Assembly (NCBI GenBank): GCA_022824315.1
Contig: JAJEAC010000018.1
Location: 1-33,918, forward strand
Direction: 5' to 3'
DNA: 33,918 nt
DNA from: Silicimonas sp.
GTDB taxonomy: Bacteria > Pseudomonadota > Alphaproteobacteria > Rhodobacterales > Rhodobacteraceae
A program made the position numbers and the translations under genes. The notes under the pieces were generated by a model. That model was not told the DNA's origin. It searched no databases and saw only the letters and a program-made list of their open reading frames with translations. Positions 8,675 through 17,039 of the stretch are shown piece after piece (within the stretch, counting starts at the first letter, position 1; every line of letters starts with the position of its first letter).

Positions 8675-10366
8675 ATGCCCCGCATTGCCGGAAGCGGCGA
8701 GGGGCTCACCCTCGCCGCGCTCATTTGCTTCGGGCTTGTTCTGTTCGTCTTTCCGCTTACGCTCCTGCTGAAGGTCGCCATCGGGGACGGACCCGGCCCG
8801 ATCCTGAACGCGCTTGACAGCCGTTCGGTTCCGCGGGCGCTCTGGAACTCGCTTGAGAGCAGCCTGATCTCCGCCGCGCTCGCGCTGGTTGGCGGCACTG
8901 CGGCGGCACTGGTCATCGGCCTGACCGACGTACGGCGAAAGGGCGTCTATACGTTCCTGCTGCTCGTTCCGATGATGATCCCGCCTCACGTCACCGCCAT
9001 TGCATGGATTCAGGCGCTGGGGCCGTCCTCGGCCTTGTTGCAAACCCTCGGAATCGCACCGGAGCTTGGCTCGACACATCCGCTCTATTCGCGCGAGGGC
9101 GTCATTCTGCTTCTCGGCGTCCAGCATGCGCCGCTGGTCTTTCTGGTGGTTCTTGCTGCACTACGGAGTCTGCCGCGTGAACTGTCTGATGCCGCGCGCG
9201 TTTCGGGCGCAAGGCCCGGCCGGATGCTGAGGCGTGTCGTACTGCCGCTTCTTGCGCCGACCCTGTTCGCTGCCTTTGCACTGGCCTTCGTCTCGGCGCT
9301 GGGCAATTTCGGCATTCCTGCGCTACTGGGCATTCCAGCGCGCTACACCACGCTGCCAGTCTTGATCTGGCAGCGCCTAGCAAGCTTCGGGCCCTCGGTG
9401 CTGACGGACATGGCGGTCATTGCGACGCTTGTCGCGACCGTTGCCGTGGCTGCGGTCCTGCTGCAGATCTGGATGTCGCAGCGGCGGCGAAACGCGCTGA
9501 TCGGGTTGCCGCAGCCGCCGCTGAACATCGCACTCGGTCATGCACGCGTTCTTGTCGAGGCCGGAATTGCCCTTTCGGTTCTTGCCACGCTGGCGTTGCC
9601 TTTGTCGGCTCTTTTTGCCACCGCGCTGATCCCGACCTACGGCGTTCCGCTCAGCCTCGAAACGCTCACGGTACGGAACTTCGAAGAGGTCCTCTTCCGC
9701 CAGTCAGTGACTGCGCGCGCGTTTCTGAACTCAACGATCGTCGCGGGCACCTCCGCCGTGATCATCGCCTTCCTTGCAGTTTTCGTGGCACGATTTTCCA
9801 CATCGGCGACCCGAGGCATTCGGCGAACCGCAACCGGGCTGTCGGTTCTGGCCGAGATGACCTACGCCATTCCCGGGCTGGTGATCTCGGTCGCATTCAT
9901 CCTGGCCTTCATCAAGCCGCTGCCCGGGCTAGGCGTATCCATCTACAACACCCTGACCATCATTCTGCTGGCGTACCTCTGCGCGTTCTTCTCCATTGCA
10001 CTAAAGCCGATCACTGCGGCGGCGCTGCAACTCGACCCGGCGCTCGACGAGGCGGCGCGCATTGCCGGTGCCGGCTACTTCCGCCGCATGTTTCGGATCA
10101 CGGTGCCATTGCTTTTGCCAGCGGCGGCATCGGGCGCAATTCTAGTCTTTCTGACCGCATACAACGAGGTCACCGTATCAACGCTGCTTTGGTCGAGCGG
10201 CAACGAAACAATCGGAACAACGATCTTCAACTACGAGGATGGCGGCTACACGACGCTGGCTTCCGCGATGTCGGCCGTCACGGTGCTTGTGACCGTCTTG
10301 TTGATGATCGCGCTGGATCGTCTCGGTCGCCACGCACCACCTGGCGTCGTGCCTTGGCGGCTTTAG
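8675..10366 (+). CDS. Fused two-domain ABC permease (FbpB type)
   Basis: Inner-membrane channel of the importer, 563 residues, with about twelve hydrophobic segments in two homologous halves. Each half carries an EAA-type loop that contacts the ATPase: SDAARVSGARPGRMLRRVVL near residue 171 and DEAARIAGAGYFRRMFRITV near residue 456. The two-in-one design is typical of FbpB and related permeases, so one polypeptide supplies both membrane domains. It starts 9 bases after the binding-protein stop. Its last codons overlap the ATPase gene, which converges from the other strand, by four bases. Confidence 0.9.
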   Translation: MPRIAGSGEGLTLAALICFGLVLFVFPLTLLLKVAIGDGPGPILNALDSRSVPRALWNSLESSLISAALALVGGTAAALVIGLTDVRRKGVYTFLLLVPMMIPPHVTAIAWIQALGPSSALLQTLGIAPELGSTHPLYSREGVILLLGVQHAPLVFLVVLAALRSLPRELSDAARVSGARPGRMLRRVVLPLLAPTLFAAFALAFVSALGNFGIPALLGIPARYTTLPVLIWQRLASFGPSVLTDMAVIATLVATVAVAAVLLQIWMSQRRRNALIGLPQPPLNIALGHARVLVEAGIALSVLATLALPLSALFATALIPTYGVPLSLETLTVRNFEEVLFRQSVTARAFLNSTIVAGTSAVIIAFLAVFVARFSTSATRGIRRTATGLSVLAEMTYAIPGLVISVAFILAFIKPLPGLGVSIYNTLTIILLAYLCAFFSIALKPITAAALQLDPALDEAARIAGAGYFRRMFRITVPLLLPAAASGAILVFLTAYNEVTVSTLLWSSGNETIGTTIFNYEDGGYTTLASAMSAVTVLVTVLLMIALDRLGRHAPPGVVPWRL

Positions 10367-11379
10367 TTCGGCAAGACCCATCCGCCCGTGATCCGCAGTC
10401 GCACGGTCTCGCCAATGTGGATGGGGCGGTCAAAGTCCAACTTGAGCGGCTCGTCGACGCCGTGCCCGACGACAGACGCTTCCCAGTAGCCACCGCGGTA
10501 CTGAACGGACGTAATTTCCCCGGGCCAGCCGTCATCGGCGACGGTGAAGTCCCTTGGGCGCAGAAGGATCCGGCATCTTCCTTGCCCTGAACCCGTGACA
10601 GCAAAATCCTGGCCAAGCACGTTGGCGCGCATGCCGTCAACTTCAGCCAGAATTACGGCCCCGCGACCAATGAAGCGGGCAACCATCTCGCTTGAAGGGC
10701 GAGCGTAGACCTCCTGGGGCGTACCTATTTGCTGAAACCGCCCCATTGACATCACTGCCATGACGTCGGCGAGGGCCATCGCCTCGCGCTGGTCGTGGGT
10801 AATGTAGAGCGTGGTCACGCCAGAACGGTCGTGAAAGGCCCGCAATTCGGTTTCCATCGCGCTCCTAAGGTGCGGATCCAGATTGGCCAGCGGCTCGTCC
10901 ATCAGGATCGTCTTTGCCGAACCGGCAAGGCATCGCGCCAAGGCAACGCGCTGGCGCTGACCTCCGGAAAGTGCCTCGGGGCGATGCTCGGCAAGGTCGA
11001 GAAGCGCGACTGTCTTCAGATGTTCGGCCGCACGGGTCAATGCTTCGGCACGCGGCGCACTCTGGGCCTCGTAAGGAAAGGCCACGTTGTCGGCGACCGT
11101 CATATGCGGCCAAAGCGCATAGGATTGAAAGACAACGCCGACTTGCCGCTCTTCTGGCGGAACGAATCGATCCTCCGAAGCCACCAAGTCTTGCCCAAGC
11201 AGGATGCGCCCTTGGTCAGGCACTTCGAGCCCGGCGATGAGGCGCAGCAATGTACTCTTGCCACAGCCAGACGGACCAACGATGCAGAACAACGCATTGC
11301 TTGGAACGTCGAAAGAAACTGCGCTCACCGCTGCTTGGGTGCCGTAGAACTTCGAAACTTCCTGTACGCTGATGCTCAT
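10363..11379 (-). CDS. ABC importer ATPase with C-terminal TOBE-like domain
   Basis: Hydrolyses ATP to drive import by the neighbouring permease. It has 338 residues. The motifs are intact: Walker A GPSGCGKST from residue 35, signature LSGGQ at 137-141, Walker B with D161-E162 (ILMDEP), and the switch histidine in LYITHDQREA. The C-terminal third fits the TOBE_2 domain of Fbp/Pot/Afu-type ATPases. ATG 11379 was chosen for the AGGA just upstream and the family-like opening MSISVQEVSKFYG. It is unusual that this gene runs opposite to its presumed partners: its TAA and the permease TAG share four bases. It therefore needs its own promoter in the 740-base region upstream. Confidence 0.9.
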   Translation of the reverse strand: MSISVQEVSKFYGTQAAVSAVSFDVPSNALFCIVGPSGCGKSTLLRLIAGLEVPDQGRILLGQDLVASEDRFVPPEERQVGVVFQSYALWPHMTVADNVAFPYEAQSAPRAEALTRAAEHLKTVALLDLAEHRPEALSGGQRQRVALARCLAGSAKTILMDEPLANLDPHLRSAMETELRAFHDRSGVTTLYITHDQREAMALADVMAVMSMGRFQQIGTPQEVYARPSSEMVARFIGRGAVILAEVDGMRANVLGQDFAVTGSGQGRCRILLRPRDFTVADDGWPGEITSVQYRGGYWEASVVGHGVDEPLKLDFDRPIHIGETVRLRITGGWVLPN

Positions 11380-11496
11380 GCCTAGTCCTTGGTCAGGCTC
11401 CATGGACAACTGGATTTCAATGCGGGACTCCCGGACGACCTTGAGCATCTACATGCTTGGCTTGCAACATGCGATCTGCAAGTCAAGGCACAAGCC

Positions 11497-11516
11497 AAAA
11501 GGGCGGGTCTCCCGCC
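11497..11516 (-). terminator. Intrinsic-terminator-like hairpin, minus strand
   Basis: Read on the minus strand, GGCGGG (11516-11511), AGA and CCCGCC (11507-11502) form a perfect six-pair stem with a three-base loop, followed by C and TTTT (11500-11497). No intact gene ends just upstream of it on this strand; the degraded channel-gene region is the only candidate. It could also be an attenuator in the leader of the ATPase gene. Confidence 0.45.
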
Positions 11517-11840
11517 ATACTTCGACACGGCATTGCCCAGCGGGCACCGCAAGGCCCGTCTCCTGGGGCCAAGCGGCACAAGGCGTCCGGCCATCTGCAC
11601 CGCGAGAAGCGATTGCGCCGGAAATTTCCGCTCACCCGCGGATCCAGCGGTTGACCAGCGGAATGACTCCCAAGACTCTGGACTCGATGCCGCGTCATGC
11701 AGGCCCGTTCGGCCGCTCTTGCGACCGAAACCGCATCCTCCCGGCGTTCCAGGTCACGGGAACCCCGTCGGCATTGCCAAATTGCGGGGCATGCTGATGA
11801 AACGCCTGCACGATCTCTCCCCGCGGGCTTCCTGGAGACG

Positions 11841-11955
11841 GCAGGTCACTTGCGGTCTTGTGCCGCTTGAGGGGGATGCTGCGGAAGGTGTCAACGAGAA
11901 TCGCCGCAAGCAGGCCGAACGGCAACTGCCTTCTTGCTGCCGCAACCCCACTGAG
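11841..11955 (-). pseudogene. Decayed 3' end of a two-TM ion-channel gene
   Basis: The minus-strand translation of 11955-11869 (opening LSGVAAARRQLPFGLLAAIL) matches the C-terminal helix of the intact channel encoded at 22630-23061 (LGGVAAANGLLLFGLLTAIL onward) at 18 of 29 positions. DNA similarity continues through the intact gene's stop region: GCAGGTCACT occurs at 11841-11850 and 22625-22634. A two-base length difference removes the equivalent stop codon here. No pore sequence or upstream membrane helix remains. It is therefore a remnant of a paralogue, in the same orientation as the intact copy. Confidence 0.7.
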
Positions 11956-12119
11956 CGAGGAAGAAAGGCAGCGGCAATCAGGAGCAAGTGGCCACCGTTC
12001 GACAGTTCGACTTTCCTCTAGATCATCCATCAAAACAGGTGCAGAATCTCGCATTGGCCTTGATTCGACGTGGCGGCCAGATCGCCCGGAAGCATCGCCA
12101 ACGCATGGGAGGAAAATAC

Positions 12120-13328
12120 ATGCTGCATAGAAGTCTCGTTAAGCTGGCTGCCGCAGGCGTAGTGGCGGCCGGCCTCATGACGGCGGGTGCCGCGCCGGCG
12201 CAAGATGTCATCAAGGTCGGCGCAATCGCCCCCAAGACCGGGCCCCTCGCGGGCGGCGCGGTCGTCACGCAATGGCCGAACATTCGTTTGTGGGTGGAGC
12301 AGGTCAATGCACGCGGCGGGATCGACGTCGCTGGCAGGAAAATGACCATCGAGCTGATCGAATACGACGACAAGACCAATCCGGGCGAGCACATCAAGCT
12401 GGCTCAGCGTCTTGCGGAACAGGACAAGGTGGATTTCGTTATCGCGCCCTACGGCACCGGGTTCAACATTGCCGCCGCGCCGGTCTACGGTCGCTACGGC
12501 TATCCCATGGTCGCGGTCTCGGCCATCACAGACAAGATGGACGAGCTTACCGCGCGGTACCCGAACCTCTTCTTCACGCTTGGCACGACGACGGCATTCG
12601 TCGAGGGCGTACGGGACATCCTGGTGGAACAGCGCGAGGCGGGCGCCATCGGGAACGAGGTCGCAATGGTCAACGTCGCCGATGCCTTCGGGATCGAATT
12701 GGCGGACCGTGCGCGGGAACTCTTCGGCGAAGCGGGATTCGAGCTTGTCTATGACAAGTCCTACCCCCTTGGCACGCCGGACCTGAGCCCGGTGATGAAG
12801 GGCGCCAAAGCCTCCGGCGCGAAGGCGTTCGTGGCTTGGTCCTACCCGCCGGACAGCTTTGGCCTGGCTGAACAGGCCATTGTCGAAGACCTGGACGTGG
12901 CCGTCTACTACTCGGCGGTGGCCACCAGCTTCCCGTCATTCAAAGGCGCCTTCGGCAACAAGATCGACAACGTGCTTGGCGCCGGCGGCACCAACGTGGA
13001 TGACCCCGCCATCGCGGAGTACCGCATGGCCCACATGGACATCACCGGAGAGGTGGCGGACTACTGGGCGTCCGCCAATACCTACGCAGCGCTGCAAATC
13101 CTGGAACAGGCGATTGTCGGGGCCGGCACGCTCGACCGGGACGTGGTGACCCAGTACATCAAGGACAACAGCTTCGACACGGTGATGGGCACGCTCAGCT
13201 TCAAGAACAACTTCTCCAACACCTTCTGGTCCGTGGGCCAGTGGCAGGACGGAGTGTTCCGCGGAGTCAAGGGCTCAAACGTCGAAGGGGCGGTGCCGGT
13301 GCGTCTGAAAGACGGCTGGGCCGAGTAA
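12120..13328 (+). CDS. livK: Branched-chain amino acid/aromatic-type ABC binding protein (LivK family)
   Basis: Periplasmic type I binding protein, 402 residues. A signal peptide (about 1-25, ending TAGAAPAQ) is followed by DVIKVGAIAPKTGPLAGG, the standard LivK opening. GRKMTIELIEYDDKTNP and VIAPYGTGFNIAAAPV follow. ATG 12120 has GGGAGGA upstream. It is the first gene of a tightly packed run with livH, livM, livG, livF, an aldehyde dehydrogenase, an SDR and a flotillin. LivK-like proteins bind amino acids but also benzoates, phenylpropanoids and amides. The downstream oxidising enzymes make an aromatic or alcohol/aldehyde-related ligand more likely than leucine; that is inference. Confidence 0.88.
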   Translation: MLHRSLVKLAAAGVVAAGLMTAGAAPAQDVIKVGAIAPKTGPLAGGAVVTQWPNIRLWVEQVNARGGIDVAGRKMTIELIEYDDKTNPGEHIKLAQRLAEQDKVDFVIAPYGTGFNIAAAPVYGRYGYPMVAVSAITDKMDELTARYPNLFFTLGTTTAFVEGVRDILVEQREAGAIGNEVAMVNVADAFGIELADRARELFGEAGFELVYDKSYPLGTPDLSPVMKGAKASGAKAFVAWSYPPDSFGLAEQAIVEDLDVAVYYSAVATSFPSFKGAFGNKIDNVLGAGGTNVDDPAIAEYRMAHMDITGEVADYWASANTYAALQILEQAIVGAGTLDRDVVTQYIKDNSFDTVMGTLSFKNNFSNTFWSVGQWQDGVFRGVKGSNVEGAVPVRLKDGWAE

Positions 13329-13385
13329 TCCCCGATGCGGTCGCCCGGCGCGGATGTGCCGGGCGACCGCTTGCGGAAACCGAAG

Positions 13386-14252
13386 ATGCTGGACATTCTG
13401 GTCTCTGGCCTCTTGCTGTCAGGCACCTACGCCTTGATCGCAATGGGCCTGAACTTGCAGTACGGCGTGGCCCGGATCATGAACCTCGCGAATGGCGAGG
13501 TGCTGGTGCTGGGCGCGTTGGCGGCATTCTGGCTCTATACCACCGCGCAGGTCAGCCCGCTCCTGACGGTGATCCTCGTGATCCCCGTGAGCTTCGTCGG
13601 CAACTGGCTGGTCTATCGCTTTCTGCTGACGCCACTCGTGCGCCGGGCCCGTTCGCAAGGGGCCCTGGAAGTGGATTCCATCCTCGCCACGTTTGGAATG
13701 TCGTTCATCATCATCGGCGTGATGATCTCGGTTGAGGGCGGGTTCTTCGCCTACAACTATCTCAGCGAGCCTGTTTCGATCATCGGCTCGACGACTTCGC
13801 TGAACCGGGTGCTGGCCTTCGCAATAGCCGTGCTGATCGGGGCTGCCCTGTACCTTTGGCTCAACCTGAGCCGGCCCGGCGTTGCGGTGCGGGCCGTTTC
13901 GGTTTCGACCGAGGCGTCCGGACTGGTCGGCATCAACGTCCCGCGCGTTTCGGCACTGGCCTTCGCGCTCGGCGGCGCCATCACCGCCGTGGGCGGGGCC
14001 CTGATCTCGACGTTCATCACTCTCGATGCCTCCATCGGCGTGGTCTTCACCATGAAGGCGCTGATCATCGTGATCATGGGCGGTGTCGGAGACATCCGCG
14101 GAGCCATCGTGGCCGCCGTCATCCTCGGCGTCGTGGAAACGGCGGTCGCCAGCCTCGTCGACCCGGGGCTGACGCTCGCGGCCGCGTACCTGATCTTCGT
14201 CCTGATCCTCCTCTTCCGCCCGCAGGGTCTGTTCGGACGGCGCGCCGCATGA
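13386..14252 (+). CDS. livH: ABC permease, LivH family
   Basis: Inner-membrane permease of 288 residues with about eight hydrophobic segments. Family motifs include YGVARIMNLANGEVLVLGA near the N-terminus and MGGVGDIRGAIVAAVILGVV, where LivH usually has MGGMGSIPGA. The protein ends LFRPQGLFGRRAA, as is usual. ATG 13386 was preferred because membrane sequence starts directly (MLDILVSGLLLSGTYAL). An ATG at 13335 would add 17 polar residues; neither start has a strong ribosome-binding site. The stop overlaps the livM start as ATGA. Confidence 0.9.
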   Translation: MLDILVSGLLLSGTYALIAMGLNLQYGVARIMNLANGEVLVLGALAAFWLYTTAQVSPLLTVILVIPVSFVGNWLVYRFLLTPLVRRARSQGALEVDSILATFGMSFIIIGVMISVEGGFFAYNYLSEPVSIIGSTTSLNRVLAFAIAVLIGAALYLWLNLSRPGVAVRAVSVSTEASGLVGINVPRVSALAFALGGAITAVGGALISTFITLDASIGVVFTMKALIIVIMGGVGDIRGAIVAAVILGVVETAVASLVDPGLTLAAAYLIFVLILLFRPQGLFGRRAA

Positions 14253-15181
14253 AGTCCGCGAGCTGGACAGAGCTCTTGTGCGCAGCCATTCTCGTGGCGC
14301 TTGCAGCGCTCTTTCCGCTGGGCGCGAACGGCTATTGGCTGTCCATCGGCGTGACGGCGATGATGTATGTGGCCCTGGCAACCTCCTGGGCGCTTTTTTC
14401 CGGTCCGACGCATTACATCTCGCTCGCCACCGGCGCGTTTTTCGGTGTGGGTGGATACCTCGTCGGCACGGGGATGAGCGACTATGCCCAGCCCTTCTGG
14501 CTCATGGCGGCAATTTCCCCGATTGTCGGCGCAATCCTCGCAGCGCTCATCGGCTTTGCCACCCTGCGCCTGTCGGGCGTCTACTTCGTGATCTTCACCC
14601 TCGGCCTGGCGGAGATGATCCGCAACGTCGTCAGCTGGGTGCAGAACAACTTCCTGGGCAGCCGCGGCCTCTACGTGCTGACGGACCTGCGCGACCAGCA
14701 CATCTTCTGGATGCTGCTGGCCGTCGCCGCCGTGGTCTACCTGCTGGGCTGGTGGGTCAGCCGGTCCCGCATCGGCTTTGCGCTGCGCATCATCGGCGGC
14801 GACGAAACCGTCGCGCGCCACGTCGGCATCAACACTGCGACGGCCAAGGTCATCCTCTTCACCACCACCGGGTTTTTTGCAGCCCTCGTCGGCGCCCTCA
14901 TCGCGCCGAGGTGGAGCTACATCGAGCCGAACCAGGTCTTCTCGCCCCAGCTGAGCTTCCTCGTGGTCATCATGGCGCTCCTGGGCGGATCCGGCAGGCT
15001 TTGGGGGCCGCTGGTGGGCGTGATCCCCTTCACGATCATCTGGGAGTGGGTCGCGATCCAGTTCCCCAACCAATCGACGCTGTTCCTCGGCGTCTGCTTC
15101 CTGCTGATCGTCTACGTCCTGCCCAACGGGGTCGTCGGGCGGGTCGGAGAGCTGCACGCGCGGATGAGGAGGCGGACGTGA
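14249..15181 (+). CDS. livM: ABC permease, LivM family
   Basis: Second inner-membrane permease of the importer, 310 residues. It has about eight to ten hydrophobic segments and the LivM-type motifs SLATGAFFGVGGYLVG and LGGSGRLWGPLVG. It starts at ATG 14249 inside the stop of livH (ATGA). Its TGA is in turn overlapped by the GTG start of livG (GTGA). The chain of overlaps implies one transcript and coupled translation of the two membrane subunits and the first ATPase. Confidence 0.9.
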   Translation: MKSASWTELLCAAILVALAALFPLGANGYWLSIGVTAMMYVALATSWALFSGPTHYISLATGAFFGVGGYLVGTGMSDYAQPFWLMAAISPIVGAILAALIGFATLRLSGVYFVIFTLGLAEMIRNVVSWVQNNFLGSRGLYVLTDLRDQHIFWMLLAVAAVVYLLGWWVSRSRIGFALRIIGGDETVARHVGINTATAKVILFTTTGFFAALVGALIAPRWSYIEPNQVFSPQLSFLVVIMALLGGSGRLWGPLVGVIPFTIIWEWVAIQFPNQSTLFLGVCFLLIVYVLPNGVVGRVGELHARMRRRT

Positions 15182-15915
15182 GGCAGTCGGGTGCAGTCCT
15201 GTCCGTGAAGGGCGTGACCAAGCGCTTCGGCGGGCTGGTCGCGGTGTCGAACATGTCCTTCGATGTGGCGGAGCATCAGATGGTGGGCGTCATAGGTCCC
15301 AACGGCTCCGGCAAGACCACGGTCCTGAACATGATTTCCGGCGCGTTGAAGCCGACCGAGGGCCGGATTTCGATGCGCGGACGCAATATCTCTGACCTGC
15401 CTGCGCAGAAAATCGCGCGTGAAGGCGTGGGCCGGACATTCCAGCTGGTGCGGCTCTTGCCTGGCCTGACCGTGCTGGAAAACGTGATCGCCGGCGCCGT
15501 CTACGGCCATCGCCGCCGATGGGGCCGCGAGGCGGAGGATTTCGCCCATGACCTTCTCGACCGCGTCGGCATGGACGCGATGAGCCACGTGCCGATATCG
15601 TCACTCACCTATATCGACCAAAAGCGGGTGGAACTCGCCCGCACGCTCGCCGGGGAACCGCAGGTGCTGCTGCTTGACGAATGGCTGGCGGGATTGAACC
15701 CGACCGAGCTGGAAACCGGAATCGAGCTGATCCACGCCTTGCGTGAAGAGGGCCGCACCGTTGTGCTGGTCGAGCACGTGATGGACGCGATCCGCTCGCT
15801 CTGCGACCGATGCGTCGTGATGTCGTCGGGCGCCAAGATCGCCGAAGGCAGCCCGGATGAAGTGCTCAGCGACCGCGACGTCATCCGTGCCTACCTGGGG
15901 GACGACGATGCTTGA
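15178..15915 (+). CDS. livG: ABC ATPase, LivG family, with degenerate signature motif
   Basis: ATPase subunit of 245 residues, starting at GTG 15178 within the livM stop. Walker A is GPNGSGKTT from residue 40, the Q-loop is in GRTFQLVRLLPGLTVLENV, and the switch histidine is H200 in VVLVEHVMDAI. The helical-domain signature, LSYGQ or LSGGQ in relatives, reads LTYIDQKRVELAR (143-155). After Walker B the usual DEP is DEW (LLLDEWLAGLNPTE). The rest of the fold is normal, so the gene is probably functional with an asymmetric pair of ATP sites. Its stop lies within livF (eight-base overlap). Confidence 0.9.
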   Translation: MRQSGAVLSVKGVTKRFGGLVAVSNMSFDVAEHQMVGVIGPNGSGKTTVLNMISGALKPTEGRISMRGRNISDLPAQKIAREGVGRTFQLVRLLPGLTVLENVIAGAVYGHRRRWGREAEDFAHDLLDRVGMDAMSHVPISSLTYIDQKRVELARTLAGEPQVLLLDEWLAGLNPTELETGIELIHALREEGRTVVLVEHVMDAIRSLCDRCVVMSSGAKIAEGSPDEVLSDRDVIRAYLGDDDA

Positions 15916-17038
15916 GGTGAAGGGCCTTTCCGCCGCCTACGGCCAGCACCCGTCCTTGAACGAAGTGTCGCTTACGATTGCGCCGGGCGAGATCGTCGTG
16001 ATCCTCGGTGCAAACGGGGCGGGCAAGTCGACCCTCCTGCGCGCGATAGCCGGGATCTGCGAGGGCATGGTTTCTGGCGACGTCCGGCTCGGGGCCGACG
16101 CGCTGACCGGGCTGAGCCCGGACGAAATCGTCGAGAAGGGCGTGGTACTCGTGCCCGAGGGACGCGGGATCTTCGGCGATCTGTCCGTGAAGGAAAACCT
16201 GCTGCTGGGAGCCTATCCTGCCCGCGCCCGGGACAGCGAGCAGGAGAACCTTGACCGCGTTCTCGACCTCTTCCCGACGCTGCGGGAACGTCAGGGCCAG
16301 ATCGCACGAACAATGTCGGGCGGCGAACAGCAGATGCTGGCCATCGGCCGCGCGATGATGTCGGCGCCAGAAATCCTGATGCTCGATGAACCGTCGCTCG
16401 GCCTGTCGCCTCTGCTGTGCAAGGAGCTGTTCCAGAACCTGGCCCAAGTGAAGTCGCTCGGCATCGGGGTGCTTCTTGTCGAACAAAATGCAAAGCAGAG
16501 CCTGGCAATCGCGGATCGGGGATACCTGTTGGAAAACACCCGGATCACCCATGAGGACACGGCGGCCCGGCTCGCAGGCGACCCCGCCGTGCAAAAGGCC
16601 TATCTCGGTGCCGGTCGGCAGCGGGCACCGGCGCCGGACCCCCCCGCACCAGAAACCGCACAGAGGCCGGGCGCGCCCGCCATTGCCGCTCGCCCGCAGC
16701 CACAGCGCAGCGCGGATCAGCAGGCCGGCCTGTCGATCACCGACCTGGTTGCGAAGGCCGCGCGTCAATCCGCAAACGCACCCGGCCAGGCTCCTGCTGA
16801 CGTAAGCGCCGCCGCCGACCGGCTGGCAAGCGATCGGCTGACGGTCGTGATGAAAGACATTGAAGAGGCCGCGAAGTCCGCCCGAAACCGCCCGACATAC
16901 ACCGCGAAATCGGCGCTCGCGCGGACGAAGGCACCCCACCCGCAACAGCCAGCTCGCCCGCCCGTGATCGAGGTATACCGACGCCCACGGGTGGAGGTCT
17001 ATCGACGCCGCCCATCGGGCGAATTTGAGAGGGAATGA
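15908..17038 (+). CDS. livF: ABC ATPase, LivF family, with long C-terminal extension
   Basis: ATPase subunit of 376 residues against about 235 for ordinary LivF. Residues 1-239 form a complete LivF: Walker A GANGAGKST from residue 34, signature MSGGEQQMLAIGRAM, Walker B ILMLDEPSLGLSP, and LLVEQNAKQSL. The 137-residue tail (from about 240; bases 16625-17035) has three parts: a Pro/Ala-rich linker, a helix-prone part (SITDLVAKAARQSA, RLTVVMKDIEEAAKSARN) and a tandem end VIEVYRRPR-VEVYRRRPSG. It ends GEFERE, one base before the next start codon. ATG 15908 overlaps the livG end. The role of the tail is unknown; docking to another operon product is possible. Confidence 0.9.
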   Translation: MLEVKGLSAAYGQHPSLNEVSLTIAPGEIVVILGANGAGKSTLLRAIAGICEGMVSGDVRLGADALTGLSPDEIVEKGVVLVPEGRGIFGDLSVKENLLLGAYPARARDSEQENLDRVLDLFPTLRERQGQIARTMSGGEQQMLAIGRAMMSAPEILMLDEPSLGLSPLLCKELFQNLAQVKSLGIGVLLVEQNAKQSLAIADRGYLLENTRITHEDTAARLAGDPAVQKAYLGAGRQRAPAPDPPAPETAQRPGAPAIAARPQPQRSADQQAGLSITDLVAKAARQSANAPGQAPADVSAAADRLASDRLTVVMKDIEEAAKSARNRPTYTAKSALARTKAPHPQQPARPPVIEVYRRPRVEVYRRRPSGEFERE

Positions 17039-17039
17039 C

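Larger units (their letters stand above)
11380..12119. other. 740-base intergenic region between divergent ABC genes
   Basis: It lies between the minus-strand ATPase start and the plus-strand livK start, so it must hold promoters for both. Visible contents are a terminator-like hairpin (11497-11516, minus strand) and the decayed end of an ion-channel gene (about 11841-11955, minus strand). Short frames between 11520 and 11840 on the minus strand look like further gene debris, but I cannot assign them to a family. No confident promoter boxes were identified for livK. Confidence 0.5.

Noticed and set aside
13757..15157. A 466-residue minus-strand frame opposite livH and livM
   Set aside because: His/Asp/Arg-rich shadow with no known domain; the plus-strand permeases are clear.
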